Counted from the first letter of the stretch, positions 34,937 to 44,463 are shown. The stretch is 64,000 nucleotides of DNA from Myxococcales bacterium (GCA_016793465.1 JAEUJW010000053.1:62001-126000), one strand, 5' to 3'. Made by a program: numbers and translations. The notes: generated by a model from the letters alone, not told the origin.

Positions 34937-35587
34937 ATGCTCTCGCTGATCGGCCCCGACCTCGAAGCCTACGTCGCCGCCCACTCGTCCGCCGAGTCCG
35001 ACCTGTTCGCCCGCCTGCGCGCCGAGACCCAGCAGACCCTCGAGTCCCCGCAGATGCAGGTCGGACACGTCGAGGGCGCCCTCCTGCGCATCCTCGTCAG
35101 CCTCGCCCGCCCGCGCACGATCCTCGAGCTCGGCACCTTCTCCGGCTACTCCGGCCTCGCCATGGCCTCCGCCCTGCCCCCCGGCGGCCGCCTCATCACC
35201 TGCGACGTCGACCCCGTGGCCACCGCCGTGGCCCGCCGCTACTTCGCCGAGGCCGGCCTGCACGACCGCATCGACCTGCGCATGGGCCCCGCGCTCGACA
35301 CCATCGCCAGCCTCGCCGCCGAGGGCCAGCGCGTCGACCTCGTGTTCATCGACGCCGACAAGACCAACTACGTGCGCTACTGGGACGCCGTGCTCCCGCT
35401 CATGCCGGTCGGCGGCCTCGTCGTCGCCGACAACACCCTGTGGAGCGGCCGCGTGGTCCGCCCCGAGTCCGAGTCCGACCACGCGATCGTCCGCTTCAAC
35501 GCCCACGTGAAGGCCGACCCGCGCGTCGAGCACGTGCTGCTCGCCGTCCGCGACGGCATCATGCTCGCCCGCAAGCTCCGCGACTGA
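34937..35587 (+). CDS. SAM-dependent O-methyltransferase (CCoAOMT-type)
   Basis: The 216-residue protein matches the cation-dependent O-methyltransferase family. It has MQVGHVEGALLRILVSLARP, the SAM-binding ILELGTFSGYSGLAMASALP, TCDVDPVATAVARRYFAEAG, FIDADKTNYVRYWDAVLPL (Asp metal ligands) and VADNTLWSGRV. It methylates catechol-like hydroxyls in known relatives. Here the substrate is unknown. The next gene, the cycloeucalenol-cycloisomerase homologue, starts eight bases downstream, so they are likely co-transcribed. A link to sterol chemistry is suggested only by this linkage. Confidence 0.9.
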   Translation: MLSLIGPDLEAYVAAHSSAESDLFARLRAETQQTLESPQMQVGHVEGALLRILVSLARPRTILELGTFSGYSGLAMASALPPGGRLITCDVDPVATAVARRYFAEAGLHDRIDLRMGPALDTIASLAAEGQRVDLVFIDADKTNYVRYWDAVLPLMPVGGLVVADNTLWSGRVVRPESESDHAIVRFNAHVKADPRVEHVLLAVRDGIMLARKLRD

Positions 35588-35595
35588 CAGGACCG

Positions 35596-36432
35596 ATGAC
35601 CCCCGGCGGCAACCTCTGGCTGTCCGACGACCCCGGCAAGGCCTGGGCCGAGCGGTTCTTCCTGCTCTACACGCCGGTGTGGATCGCCGAGGTCGCGGTC
35701 GTCATGACCACCGGCATGCTGACGCGCTGGGGCGACGCCGGCTTCCTCGCCTTCAGCCTGCTCGCCTCGGCCCCGCTGATCGCCGTGCCCGCCGCCCTGC
35801 ACCGCCGCGTGCCCGCGCTCGCGGCCACGCCGTGGCACCACAGCTGGTGGTTCAAGTTCAACCTCTGGATCTTCCTGTTCGTCTGGATCGGCACCTACTT
35901 CCTGACCCACTACTTCTTCGACGTGCTCGGCATGCGCTACGCCTTCCCCACCCGGGCGAACCTCGGCGCCGCGCTCGTCGGCCGCAGCGGCAGCGACATC
36001 CCCGTGTTCATGTACCCGCTGACGCAGGCCTACTTCGTCAGCTACCACGTGGCCATGCTGGTGGTCCTGCGCCGCCTGCACCGGGCCCTCGGCGACCTGT
36101 CCCGCAGGCCAGGCCGCCGCGCCGCCCTGCTGCTGGCCGCCGCCGCCCTCGCCTACGCCGTGGCCTTCGGCGAGACCTACTTCATGGCCAGCGACTTTTT
36201 GAAGGACCTGTTCTGGTACGCCGACAAGCCCCGCATGCTGCGCTGGGGCTCGCTGTTCTACGCCTGCTACTTCTTCGTCAGCCTCCCGCTGCTCTACCGC
36301 CTCGACGAGCCGCCCCACCCCAAACACGGCCCCGGCCGCGCCGCCCTCGACGCCCTCGCCGCCGGCATGCTGGTGTTCATGATCCTCGACGCCCTCACCC
36401 TCGCGCTCGGCCCGCTCGTCCCCCTGCGCTGA
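35596..36432 (+). CDS. Cycloeucalenol cycloisomerase-like membrane protein
   Basis: The 278-residue protein is about the length of plant CPI1. The order of motifs matches the plant enzyme as I remember it: WLSDDPGKAWAERFFLLYTP at the N-terminus, FKFNLWIFLFVWIGTYFLTH with HYFFDVLG, YHVAMLVVLRRLHRALGDL, FGETYFMASD, LFYACYFFVSLPLLYRLDEP and ILDALTLALGPLVPL at the C-terminus. Six to eight hydrophobic helices are expected. In plants the enzyme opens the 9beta,19-cyclopropane ring of cycloeucalenol in sterol synthesis. A bacterial homologue fits a cycloartenol-type sterol pathway, known in some myxobacteria. The other sterol genes are not in this window. Confidence 0.8.
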   Translation: MTPGGNLWLSDDPGKAWAERFFLLYTPVWIAEVAVVMTTGMLTRWGDAGFLAFSLLASAPLIAVPAALHRRVPALAATPWHHSWWFKFNLWIFLFVWIGTYFLTHYFFDVLGMRYAFPTRANLGAALVGRSGSDIPVFMYPLTQAYFVSYHVAMLVVLRRLHRALGDLSRRPGRRAALLLAAAALAYAVAFGETYFMASDFLKDLFWYADKPRMLRWGSLFYACYFFVSLPLLYRLDEPPHPKHGPGRAALDALAAGMLVFMILDALTLALGPLVPLR

Positions 36433-36501
36433 AGCGAGGTCACCGAAAAAGAATCGACGGCCCGCGATCCGCCGCCGCTCGCATCCGCGCGCCCGCGGTG
36501 C

Positions 36502-36507
36502 TACCTT
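36502..36507 (+). promoter_or_regulatory. -10 box TACCTT
   Basis: The box lies 18 bases before ATG 36526, giving a leader of about 12 bases. Confidence 0.4.
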
Positions 36508-36525
36508 GCGCCGCCGCCACAGCCC

Positions 36526-38067
36526 ATGGCCCTCGAGCTCCACTTCGATCACGGCACCCTCGTGGTCCCGACCCTGCCGCCGCCGGACGCCGCCCCGGAG
36601 CTCGCCGACCTCCTCGTCCACGACCGCCGCACCGGCACGCACCGGGCCCCCGCCCGCCGCTACCGCGAGATCGTCGCCTGCCTGTTTAAACGCAAGCTCG
36701 CCTTCACCGACCGCGCGAAGGACTACGTGCGCGTCGACCTCGACCTCGCCTCGCCGATCACCCCGTTCCCCCACCAGCAGCAGGCCCTCGACGCCTGGCG
36801 CGCCGGCGGCGGCACCGGCATCGTCGAGCTGCCCACCGGCGCCGGCAAGACCCTGCTCGCCGTGCTCGCCATCCAGCACGTCGGCCGCCCGACCCTCGTC
36901 GTCGTGCCCACCATCGACCTCATGCTGCAGTGGCAGCAGGTGCTGGAGAAGGCGTTCGCCCGCCCGATCGGCATGCTCGGCGGCGGCGCCCACGACCGCC
37001 GCGAGCTCACCGTCACCACCTACGACTCCGCCGCCGCCCAGACCGAGTACCACGGCAACCGCTTCGGCATGCTGGTCTGCGACGAGTGCCACCACCTGCC
37101 CGCGCCCGCCTACCGCTTCATCGCCGCCGGCTCGCTCGCCCCCTACCGCCTCGGCCTCACCGCCACCCTCGCCCGCGCCGACGGCGGCGAGGCCGTGGCC
37201 ATGGAGCTGCTCGGCCCGGTCCGCTTCCGCGCCGGCATCGACGAGCTCGAGGGCACCTACCTCGCGCCCTACGAGATCCACACCCTCGAGGTCGCCCTGA
37301 CCGACGAGGAGCAGCTGCGCTACGACGAGGCCCGCGCGCTCTACATCGATCACCTGCGCCGCTCGGGCATCCCCATGAACCACCCGAGCGGCTGGGCCCG
37401 CTTCATCGCCCACTGCCACCGCACCGACGAGGGCCGCCTCGCCTTCTCCGCCTACCGCGAGCAGCGCCGCATCGCCTTCACCGCCCAGTCGAAGATCGAC
37501 GCGCTGTGGCGCGTGCTCTGCCGCCACCGCGGCGACCGCATCCTCGTGTTCACCGAGGACAACGACACCGTCTACCGCCTGTCGCGCCTGCTGTTCCTCC
37601 CGGTCATCACCCACCAGACCAAGCCCGCCGAGCGCATCGAGCTGCTGCGCCAGTTCGCCGCCGGCGAGCTGCCTGTCCTGCTGACCAGCAAGGTCCTCAA
37701 CGAGGGCGTCGACGTGCCGGACGCCAACGTCGGCATCATCCTGTCGGGCAACGGCAGCGTGCGCGAGCACGTGCAGCGCCTCGGCCGCATCCTCCGCAAG
37801 CGCGAGGGCAAGCGCGCCACCCTCTACGAGATCTTCACCGCCGTGGCCGCCGAGGGCCGCATCAGCGAGCGCCGCCGCCAGCACCGCGCCTACCAAAAGG
37901 GCGACCCGCCGATCTCCCACCACCTCGACGACCGCGCCGCCGACCTGTCCCCCGGGACAGACGGCAACGAGCCCGAGCCCGACCTCGACGACCCGAACCT
38001 CGCCCCCTGGCCCGACGCCGGCGACCTCGCCGCTGAGCCCGCCGGCGATCCGGAGGACCCGTGCTGA
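36526..38067 (+). CDS. XPB/Ssl2-like superfamily 2 DNA helicase
   Basis: The 513-residue protein has a short N-domain and then PFPHQQQALDAW (Q-motif-like), Walker A LPTGAGKTLL (about residues 102-111), DECHH box VCDECHHLP (186-189), LTATLARADG (motif III and an RED-like position reading ARADGGE), and motif VI HVQRLGRILRK. The domain order and CDECHH box are those of XPB-type 3'-to-5' helicases. The C-terminal 90 residues are acidic and low-complexity. The gene overlaps the DUF790 partner gene by seven bases, the archaeal/bacterial XPB-Bax1 arrangement used in DNA repair-related unwinding and cutting. Confidence 0.9.
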   Translation: MALELHFDHGTLVVPTLPPPDAAPELADLLVHDRRTGTHRAPARRYREIVACLFKRKLAFTDRAKDYVRVDLDLASPITPFPHQQQALDAWRAGGGTGIVELPTGAGKTLLAVLAIQHVGRPTLVVVPTIDLMLQWQQVLEKAFARPIGMLGGGAHDRRELTVTTYDSAAAQTEYHGNRFGMLVCDECHHLPAPAYRFIAAGSLAPYRLGLTATLARADGGEAVAMELLGPVRFRAGIDELEGTYLAPYEIHTLEVALTDEEQLRYDEARALYIDHLRRSGIPMNHPSGWARFIAHCHRTDEGRLAFSAYREQRRIAFTAQSKIDALWRVLCRHRGDRILVFTEDNDTVYRLSRLLFLPVITHQTKPAERIELLRQFAAGELPVLLTSKVLNEGVDVPDANVGIILSGNGSVREHVQRLGRILRKREGKRATLYEIFTAVAAEGRISERRRQHRAYQKGDPPISHHLDDRAADLSPGTDGNEPEPDLDDPNLAPWPDAGDLAAEPAGDPEDPC

Positions 38068-39356
38068 CCCGCGAGCTCCTGGTCTACCGCCGCCACAAGG
38101 ACAAGCTGCGCCCGACGTTCGTCGACGTCCGCGACGAGGACAACCTCGCCCTCGCCGCCGCCCTCATCGACACGTTCAAGCACGCCGTCGGCGACACCCG
38201 CGGCGCCCTCGACGAGACCCTCGACGCCATCGTCGGCGAGGCCAAGCGACAGAAGGTCGCCCGCGGTTTAATCAAGCTGCTGCTCGACAAGGCCAGCTTC
38301 GAGGAGCCCGGCGACGCCGCCGTCAACCTCCGCCGCGTCGCCTTCGCCGCCGGCGCCGCGGCGCTGCGCGCCCTCGAGCGCGACGACACCAGCCTCGCCG
38401 AGTTCCACGCCCGCCTCGCGCCCGCCCTCCCGCGCCCGCTGCTCGAGTGCCGCGAGCACCTCTACGACGACCTCGCCGAGCACCGCCGCCTCGAGGGCGC
38501 CGTGCTGCCCACCCCGAGCGCCCTGCTCGAGCGCTACAACCTCGCGCTCGCCCAGGGCCTCGCCTTCTACGCCCAGAGCCTGCGCGTGCGCACCGGCACG
38601 CAGAACCAGCTCGAGCTGCGCCGCCTGCTGCGCTGGCTCAAGTGGAGCCGCCTCGTCGCCGACGTGCGCCGCGACGGCGACGAGTGGGCCCTCACCGTCG
38701 AGGGCCCCGGAGCCATGTTCGACATGCAGAAGAAGTACGGCCTCCAGCTCGCGACCTTCCTCGCCGCCGTCCCGCTGCTCACCCGCTACACCGTCGAGGC
38801 CGACGTCGCCGTCCCGCGCGGCGCCACCGGCACCCTCGCGCTCGACCACAAGGACCCGCTGTGCGCGCTCGACCGCACCGCGCTCGGCCACATCCCCCCG
38901 GAGATCGAGGCCGGCCTGGCGGCCCTCGGCGACGAGCGCTGGGTCGTCGACCCCCTGCCCGAGCTGCGCCACACCGGCGCGACCGGCATGTGCGTCCCCG
39001 ACTTCGGCCTGCGCGACGCCGGCAGCGGCGTCGCCCTCGTGGTCGAGCTGTTCCACCGCTGGCACCGCCGCGCCCTCCTGCGCCGCCTCGACGAGCTCGC
39101 CGCCCGCCCCGACCCCGGCCTCGCCCTCGGCGTCGACCTCGCGCTCGTCAAGGAGGACGAGCTCGCCGCCCGCCTCGAGGGCCACCCGCAGGTGTTCACC
39201 TTCAACAAGTTCCCCTCGCGCCGCCGGCTCCAGCCGCTGCTCGATCGCCTCGCGCCCGCGGGCCCCGGCGCCGCCGCGCCCGCCAAACCGCCGCGCCGCG
39301 CCCGCGCCGGCAAATCCTCCGCGCCGGATCGACACGACCCCGGCGATCCCTCCTGA
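38061..39356 (+). CDS. DUF790/Bax1-like nuclease, XPB partner
   Basis: The 431-residue protein matches DUF790 (Bax1). It has MLTRELLVYRRHKDKLRPTF at the N-terminus, LADVVRREG-like internal helices with LLRWLKWSRLVADV, and a PD-(D/E)XK-type nuclease core CVPDFGLRDAGSGVALVVEL followed by FHRW. In archaea Bax1 stimulates and restrains XPB and cuts near the ss/ds junction. Helicase and nuclease are translationally coupled here (GTG 38061 within the helicase stop region). The C-terminal tail is basic and low-complexity, which is unusual. Confidence 0.88.
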   Translation: MLTRELLVYRRHKDKLRPTFVDVRDEDNLALAAALIDTFKHAVGDTRGALDETLDAIVGEAKRQKVARGLIKLLLDKASFEEPGDAAVNLRRVAFAAGAAALRALERDDTSLAEFHARLAPALPRPLLECREHLYDDLAEHRRLEGAVLPTPSALLERYNLALAQGLAFYAQSLRVRTGTQNQLELRRLLRWLKWSRLVADVRRDGDEWALTVEGPGAMFDMQKKYGLQLATFLAAVPLLTRYTVEADVAVPRGATGTLALDHKDPLCALDRTALGHIPPEIEAGLAALGDERWVVDPLPELRHTGATGMCVPDFGLRDAGSGVALVVELFHRWHRRALLRRLDELAARPDPGLALGVDLALVKEDELAARLEGHPQVFTFNKFPSRRRLQPLLDRLAPAGPGAAAPAKPPRRARAGKSSAPDRHDPGDPS

Positions 39357-39452
39357 CATTTTGTCACCGGCGACGTGACCCGGCGCTCGCATCCCGCGCA
39401 ACGCCTGGGCCTCCGCCTGTGGCATTGTGGTTGCACACGAGGTCGACCCGCC

Positions 39453-41207
39453 GTGCCCGCACGCGTCCGCAAACGCCTCCTCACTCCGGCGCTCCTCGCC
39501 GGCTTCTTCGCGACGCTCGTCGCCCCCTCACCGACCTCGGCGCAGGCGCCCAGCAACCCGGGCATGACCTCGGTCCCCGGCGCCGACGCCTTCAACATTC
39601 TCTACTACCTGACCAACGAAGAGGGCGCCCGCGCCGGCTTCTTCAGCCAGCAGCACTTCACGCAGTTCCTCAACCAGGCCCGCTGCGAGTGCGGCTACGA
39701 GATCCAGACCCAGGTCCGCCTGAAGACCACCAACGGCATGACGTACGACACGACCAAGCTGGTCGAGACGTTCGTCGGCACCATGTGCGCCACCGCCGAG
39801 ATGACCCCCTTCGGCCAGTTCCGTCGCTGCGCCAAGCTGGCCTCGAAGACCGTGCCCGACTACGTGCAGGGCCTCACCCGCAACTTCCACCCGATCTGGC
39901 TGACCGCCGGCGTCGACAGCAGCGTCGACCCCGAGAACCGCGACCCCTCGACCGCCACCGCCGCCGGCTCGTGCAGCGGCAACCCCGGCGGTCAGTCCGG
40001 CATCTGGATGTGCGCCCAGACCAACACCACCCAGGGCTGCCAGAGCGACGAGTTCTTCATACAGGGCCTCGCCAACAACAACCTGCCGAACATGACCGGC
40101 CTCGGCATCGCCTTCGACTTCCTGCCCCCGGTCACCAAGCCCACCGGCATCACCTCGGCCGCCGGCGACAGCGCGATCGTCGTGTCCTGGACCCTCGACG
40201 GCAACCCCGGCGACATCAACGGCTACCGCGTGCTCTGCGAAGAAGCCGACTCCGGCAACCCGCCGCCCGGCAAGGGCATGTCGGCCCCGGCCCACAACGT
40301 CATCCCCGACGGCACGATCTATTACACCGCCAAGAACCTGTGCGGCAACAAGCCGTGGTCGACGTTCCTCCAGGGTGACGTAGGCCCCGTCGATCCGACC
40401 ACCACCACCGGCACCACCGACGACTCGACCACCACCGACGCCACCGCCGGCGACACCGACACCACCTCCCCGTTCTACCCGCTGTTCGAGGCGACCACCG
40501 GCACCGGCAGCGACACCGGCAGCGACACCGACACCACCGATGCCTCCACCGGCTCGACCGGCGGCTCCTCGTCCACCGGCGTCGCCATGGAGTGCGGCAA
40601 CCTCGTGGTCGAGGGCAGCGAGGAGTGCGACGACGGCCCCAACAACGGCCCCGACAAGGAGTGCCTCAGCGACGCCGAGGTCGACGCCGAGAACGTGAGC
40701 CTCGGCTGCACGCTCAACAAGTGCGGCGACGGCTACAAGGGCCCCGCCGAGGAGTGCGACGACGGCGCCAACAACGGCGCGGGCAACCTCTGCAACGCCG
40801 ACTGCACGCTCAACATCAGCGCCGGACTCAAAGAGCTCGACTGGGGCTACGTCTGCTCCGGCCACCTCCCGTTCAACACCACCAGCGCCCGCATCGAGGG
40901 CCTCGAGAACGGCAAGAAGTACAACTTCATGCTGGTCTACTACGACAAGTTCGGCAACCCGGCCGCCTTCCCCGCGCTCGTCAGCGACACCCCGGTCGAC
41001 ACCAACGACCTGTGGGAGCAGTGCTACGACCTCGACCAGGCCTGCGGCAAGTCGGGCTTCTGCAACGTGTCCGGCGACGGCGACCCGCTGCTCGGCCTCG
41101 GCGGCCTGATGGGCCTCGGCCTCGGGTTCGTCGGCCTGCGCCGCCGCCGTCGCGCCCGCACCACCGCTCGCTCCGAGCAGACCTCAAGGCAGAGGATCGA
41201 CGCGTGA
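39453..41207 (+). CDS. Secreted protein with myxobacterial Cys-rich repeats and C-terminal anchor
   Basis: The 584-residue protein has a signal peptide (LLTPALLAGFFATLVAP, cleavage near TSAQA). The N-domain (about residues 30-210) has three cysteine pairs, including CECGYEIQTQV. A fibronectin-like stretch (ITSAAGDSAIVVSWTLDGNP) is followed by a 70-residue Thr/Asp/Ser linker. Two DUF4215/myxo-disulfide repeats follow (CGNLVVEGSEECDDG and CGDGYKGPAEECDDG). The C-terminus is LGLGGLMGLGLGFVGLRRRRR, a MYXO-CTERM-like sorting tail. It should be exported and anchored. The GTG start is inferred; no promoter motif was found. The next gene overlaps by four bases. Confidence 0.75.
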   Translation: MPARVRKRLLTPALLAGFFATLVAPSPTSAQAPSNPGMTSVPGADAFNILYYLTNEEGARAGFFSQQHFTQFLNQARCECGYEIQTQVRLKTTNGMTYDTTKLVETFVGTMCATAEMTPFGQFRRCAKLASKTVPDYVQGLTRNFHPIWLTAGVDSSVDPENRDPSTATAAGSCSGNPGGQSGIWMCAQTNTTQGCQSDEFFIQGLANNNLPNMTGLGIAFDFLPPVTKPTGITSAAGDSAIVVSWTLDGNPGDINGYRVLCEEADSGNPPPGKGMSAPAHNVIPDGTIYYTAKNLCGNKPWSTFLQGDVGPVDPTTTTGTTDDSTTTDATAGDTDTTSPFYPLFEATTGTGSDTGSDTDTTDASTGSTGGSSSTGVAMECGNLVVEGSEECDDGPNNGPDKECLSDAEVDAENVSLGCTLNKCGDGYKGPAEECDDGANNGAGNLCNADCTLNISAGLKELDWGYVCSGHLPFNTTSARIEGLENGKKYNFMLVYYDKFGNPAAFPALVSDTPVDTNDLWEQCYDLDQACGKSGFCNVSGDGDPLLGLGGLMGLGLGFVGLRRRRRARTTARSEQTSRQRIDA

Positions 41208-42328
41208 CCCTGGCCCTCCTGCTCACCCCCTGGATCGCCCTCCAGGCGCCGCCGCGTGGCGCCGACGCGCCCACCGCGGTCCCCGACGCGGCGCCGCCCG
41301 GCTCCGAACCTGTCGTCGAGGACAGCCCAGCCACGCCGCCGTCCGCCCCCGTCGACCCCGGCATGCCCGGCCCCTACCGCGACGCGCCCGCCGTGCCCGA
41401 GCGCGAGGGCTACGTCGACGGCCCCATCCCCACCACCTCGCCGCCCGGCTCGCGCCGCGGCGAGCAGCGCGAGGGCGAGGTCTGGCGCCCGATCCAGCCC
41501 AACAACTACACCGGCCCGCAGAAGCCCCCGAGCGAGGCCGCCGTGGCCGGCCAGGGCAACACCGAGCTCGGCGATTCCCTGAAGCAGAAGAAGAAGCCCG
41601 CCGCCGCCGGGAGCCCGCAGCGCTTCATGCTCGAGGTCAAGTTCGGGCCCTACCTCCCCGACGTCGATCGCAACTACAACGGCGAGGGCTTCGGCCCCTA
41701 CGCCCGCATCTACGGCGAGACCGACGACACCGGCCGCGCCACCGGCGAGCCCAAGAAGGGCTTTTACGGCGCGATCGCCTTCGAGTACCAGATCGTCAAC
41801 CTCGCCGGCCCGCTCGGCGTCGGCTTCCAGTGGAGCATGTTCCGCGACAAGGCGCAGGCCCTGCTCGCCGAGGAGCCCGCCGACCCCGAGGCCTCGGTCC
41901 GCAGCGCCGCCGACAGCACCCGCTTCTCGGTCATGCCCCTGGCCCTCCAGGCCGTCTACAGGTTCGAACTCCTGGCCGACCGCTTCAAGGTCCCGCTCGT
42001 GCCCTACGGCAAGGTCGGCCTCAACTACTCGTTCTGGTGGTCGAAGAACGGCGCCGGCGACATCGCCACGATCAAGGACGAGACCACCGGCGAGGTCATC
42101 GACAAGGCCCGCGGCGGCGCCTGGGGCTACCAGTTCAACGTCGGCGGCATGCTCCGCCTCGACTTCCTCGAGCGCGGCGTGGCCAGGAGCCTCGACCGCG
42201 CCACCGGCATCAACCACACCTACGTGTTCGGCGAGTGGCAGTTTAGTCGCGTCAACAACTTCGGCCGCAAGGACAGCATCAGCCTCGGCGACTCGACCTG
42301 GCTGGTCGGCCTCGCCATCGAGTTCTGA
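41204..42328 (+). CDS. Outer membrane beta-barrel-like protein
   Basis: The 374-residue protein starts with a weak signal sequence (LALLLTPWIALQ) and a 130-residue Pro-rich, acidic region. The C-domain begins MLEVKFGPYLPDVDRNYNGE and has alternating beta strands (FYGAIAFEYQIVN, GVGFQWSMF, LVPYGKVGLNYSFWW) and a final LVGLAIEF, ending in the aromatic residue typical of beta-barrel outer-membrane proteins. The opening resembles the MXAN_2562-type barrel family. The GTG start overlaps the stop of the upstream secreted protein, so the two are coupled and may act together at the surface. Confidence 0.75.
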   Translation: MTLALLLTPWIALQAPPRGADAPTAVPDAAPPGSEPVVEDSPATPPSAPVDPGMPGPYRDAPAVPEREGYVDGPIPTTSPPGSRRGEQREGEVWRPIQPNNYTGPQKPPSEAAVAGQGNTELGDSLKQKKKPAAAGSPQRFMLEVKFGPYLPDVDRNYNGEGFGPYARIYGETDDTGRATGEPKKGFYGAIAFEYQIVNLAGPLGVGFQWSMFRDKAQALLAEEPADPEASVRSAADSTRFSVMPLALQAVYRFELLADRFKVPLVPYGKVGLNYSFWWSKNGAGDIATIKDETTGEVIDKARGGAWGYQFNVGGMLRLDFLERGVARSLDRATGINHTYVFGEWQFSRVNNFGRKDSISLGDSTWLVGLAIEF

Positions 42329-42343
42329 CGCGGCCCGCCGGCG

Positions 42344-44365
42344 TCAGTCCGCCCGCGTCGGCGACGTCGCCGTCAGCTTGCTGACGTACACGAAGTCGAC
42401 CTTGCGCCGCTGCAGGCTGGCGTCGGTGGCCTCGACGACCAGCCGGTCGCCGACGATCAGCGCGTGCCCCGAGCGCTTGCCGACCATGCGCACGTTGTTG
42501 TCCTCGAGCTCGTACTGCTCGCCGCGCTCGCGCTCGAGCGAGGCCAGGCGGATCATGCCGTCGACGAACGGCCGGTCGATCGTCACGTACATCCCGGCCG
42601 CGCCGAAGCCCGTGATCGTCGCCTCGAAGCGGTCGCCGAGGCGGTCGCGCATGTACGCCGCGGCGAACAGCGCCCGGCTGTCGCGCTCCGCGTCGGCGGT
42701 CGCCCGCTCGCGGATGCTGCTGCGCGCCGCCTGGCCCTGGCTGGCCTCGAGCTCCGGCATCGCCGGCACCGGCTCCGGGCCCGCCTTGCCGCCGGTCCGC
42801 AGCAGGTGCGCCTTCAACACCCGGTGGGCCACCAGGTCCGGGTAGCGCCGGATCGGCGAGGTGAAGTGCACGTACGCCGCGCTCGCCAGGGCGAAGTGCC
42901 CCACGTTCTCGCAGCGGTACTGCGCCTGCGCCATCGCCCGCAGCATGAACATGTGCAGCGCCTGCCCGCGCGGGTGGGTGTCCACCTTGGCCAGGAACTT
43001 CTGCACCCCGCGCGGGTCCTTCAGCTTCTCTGGGTCGACGTCGACGTCGAGCACCTCGGCCGCCGCCGCCAGCTGCTGCAGGCGCTCCTCGTCGGGCACG
43101 TCGTGCACGCGGAACACCATCGGCAGCCTGGCCGCCACGGCGATGCGCCCGACCGCCTCGTTGGCCGCGACCATCAGCTCCTCGATCAGGTTGTAGGCCC
43201 GCTCGAGCCCGCGGGTCGCCCGCGCCGGCACGATGTCGCGGATGCGCGACGGGTCGTCCTGGTCGAGCAGGATCTTGGTCTCCGGCAGGCTCAGCTCGAT
43301 CGCCCCGCGGTGCAGCCGCAGCTTGCGCAGGCGGTCCGAGGCCCGGCGCAGCAGCGTCACCCGCCCCGCCTCGGCCTCCGTCAGCTTGCCCTCGCCCTCG
43401 AGCTGCGCCGCCACCTGCTCGTAGGTCAGGCGCCGCCGGCTGTGGATCACCGCGGCCCGCGCGACCACGTCGTGGACCTCGCCGCCGGCGTCGAGCCGGA
43501 AGCTGACGACCATCGCCAGCCGGTCCTCGTCCGGCACCAGCGAGCAGATGTGCGAGCTGAGCGCGTGCGGCAGCATGGGGATGGCCCGGTCCGGCAGATA
43601 GGCCGAGAAGCAGCGCAGCGTCGCCTCGTGGTCGACCGCCGTCCCCTCGCGCACGTAGTGCGAGACATCCGCGACCGCCACGTGCACCTGCATGTCGCCG
43701 AGCACCGGGTCGTCGCCGATCAGCGTGGCGCACACGGCGTCGTCGAAGTCCCGCGCGTCGACTGGATCGATGGTCATGAACTCGAGCCCGCGCAGGTCGT
43801 CCCGCCCGGCGAGCTCGGCCGCCTGCACCTCGCGCGGCACGCCCTCGGCCTCCGCCAGCACCTCCGGCGGGAACTCGGGGTTGATGCCCCGCTCGATCAA
43901 GATCTTGAGCTGCTCGGTCCCCAGCGTGTCGGGCGGCCCGAGCACGCGGTCGATCTTCACCAGCAGCGCGTCACGCGGCTCGACCGGCCAGTGCTCGATG
44001 TTGGCGACGACGACGAGCCCCTCGGGCACGTCCTTCGCGCCCTGCGGCCCGACGATCTCCGGCCGCCACAGCACCCGCGGGTCGTCCGGCTCGAGCACCC
44101 ACGTGCGCCCCAGCAGCTTCGGCACGCCCGTCAGACGGGTCCGACCGCGCTTCACGATCTCGACGATCTCACCCTCGAACCCCTTGTCACTCGCCCACGA
44201 ACGGATCGCGACCTCGTCGCCGTCGAGCGCGACGCCCAGTCGTCCCCGCGGGATGTACACGCTGTCGCCGCCCATGAGCGGTTCGGCGAACGCGAAGCCC
44301 GCCGGGTTCACCATTAACTTCGCGGTGGTGGACTCTCCACCCCGCCCTCTTGCTTCTTTCTTCAC
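42344..44365 (-). CDS. RNase R/RNase II-family exoribonuclease
   Basis: The 673-residue protein has an N-terminal cold-shock-like domain (MVNPAGFAFAEP, DSVYIPRGRLG), a second OB region and the RNB catalytic domain: TIDPVDARDFDDAV (about residues 196-209, metal-binding Asp cluster), VADVSHYV, AYLPDRAIPMLPHALS, YVHFTSPIRRYPDLVAHRVL. An S1 domain near the end has FEATITGFGAAGMYVTIDRP. It degrades RNA 3' to 5' in the cytosol. It is close to RNase R in layout but shorter than many RNase R. The GTG start at 44365 gives a short basic N-terminus; ATG 44314 is the alternative. Confidence 0.93.
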   Translation of the reverse strand: MKKEARGRGGESTTAKLMVNPAGFAFAEPLMGGDSVYIPRGRLGVALDGDEVAIRSWASDKGFEGEIVEIVKRGRTRLTGVPKLLGRTWVLEPDDPRVLWRPEIVGPQGAKDVPEGLVVVANIEHWPVEPRDALLVKIDRVLGPPDTLGTEQLKILIERGINPEFPPEVLAEAEGVPREVQAAELAGRDDLRGLEFMTIDPVDARDFDDAVCATLIGDDPVLGDMQVHVAVADVSHYVREGTAVDHEATLRCFSAYLPDRAIPMLPHALSSHICSLVPDEDRLAMVVSFRLDAGGEVHDVVARAAVIHSRRRLTYEQVAAQLEGEGKLTEAEAGRVTLLRRASDRLRKLRLHRGAIELSLPETKILLDQDDPSRIRDIVPARATRGLERAYNLIEELMVAANEAVGRIAVAARLPMVFRVHDVPDEERLQQLAAAAEVLDVDVDPEKLKDPRGVQKFLAKVDTHPRGQALHMFMLRAMAQAQYRCENVGHFALASAAYVHFTSPIRRYPDLVAHRVLKAHLLRTGGKAGPEPVPAMPELEASQGQAARSSIRERATADAERDSRALFAAAYMRDRLGDRFEATITGFGAAGMYVTIDRPFVDGMIRLASLERERGEQYELEDNNVRMVGKRSGHALIVGDRLVVEATDASLQRRKVDFVYVSKLTATSPTRAD

Positions 44366-44463
44366 GAGGCGACACCATGCACACCGACACTCGCCCGCGC
44401 AACCGGGCAAACGCACGCACTCGCCAAACCTCGCCGCCGCGCCCGCCAGACCTCGCCGCCGCG

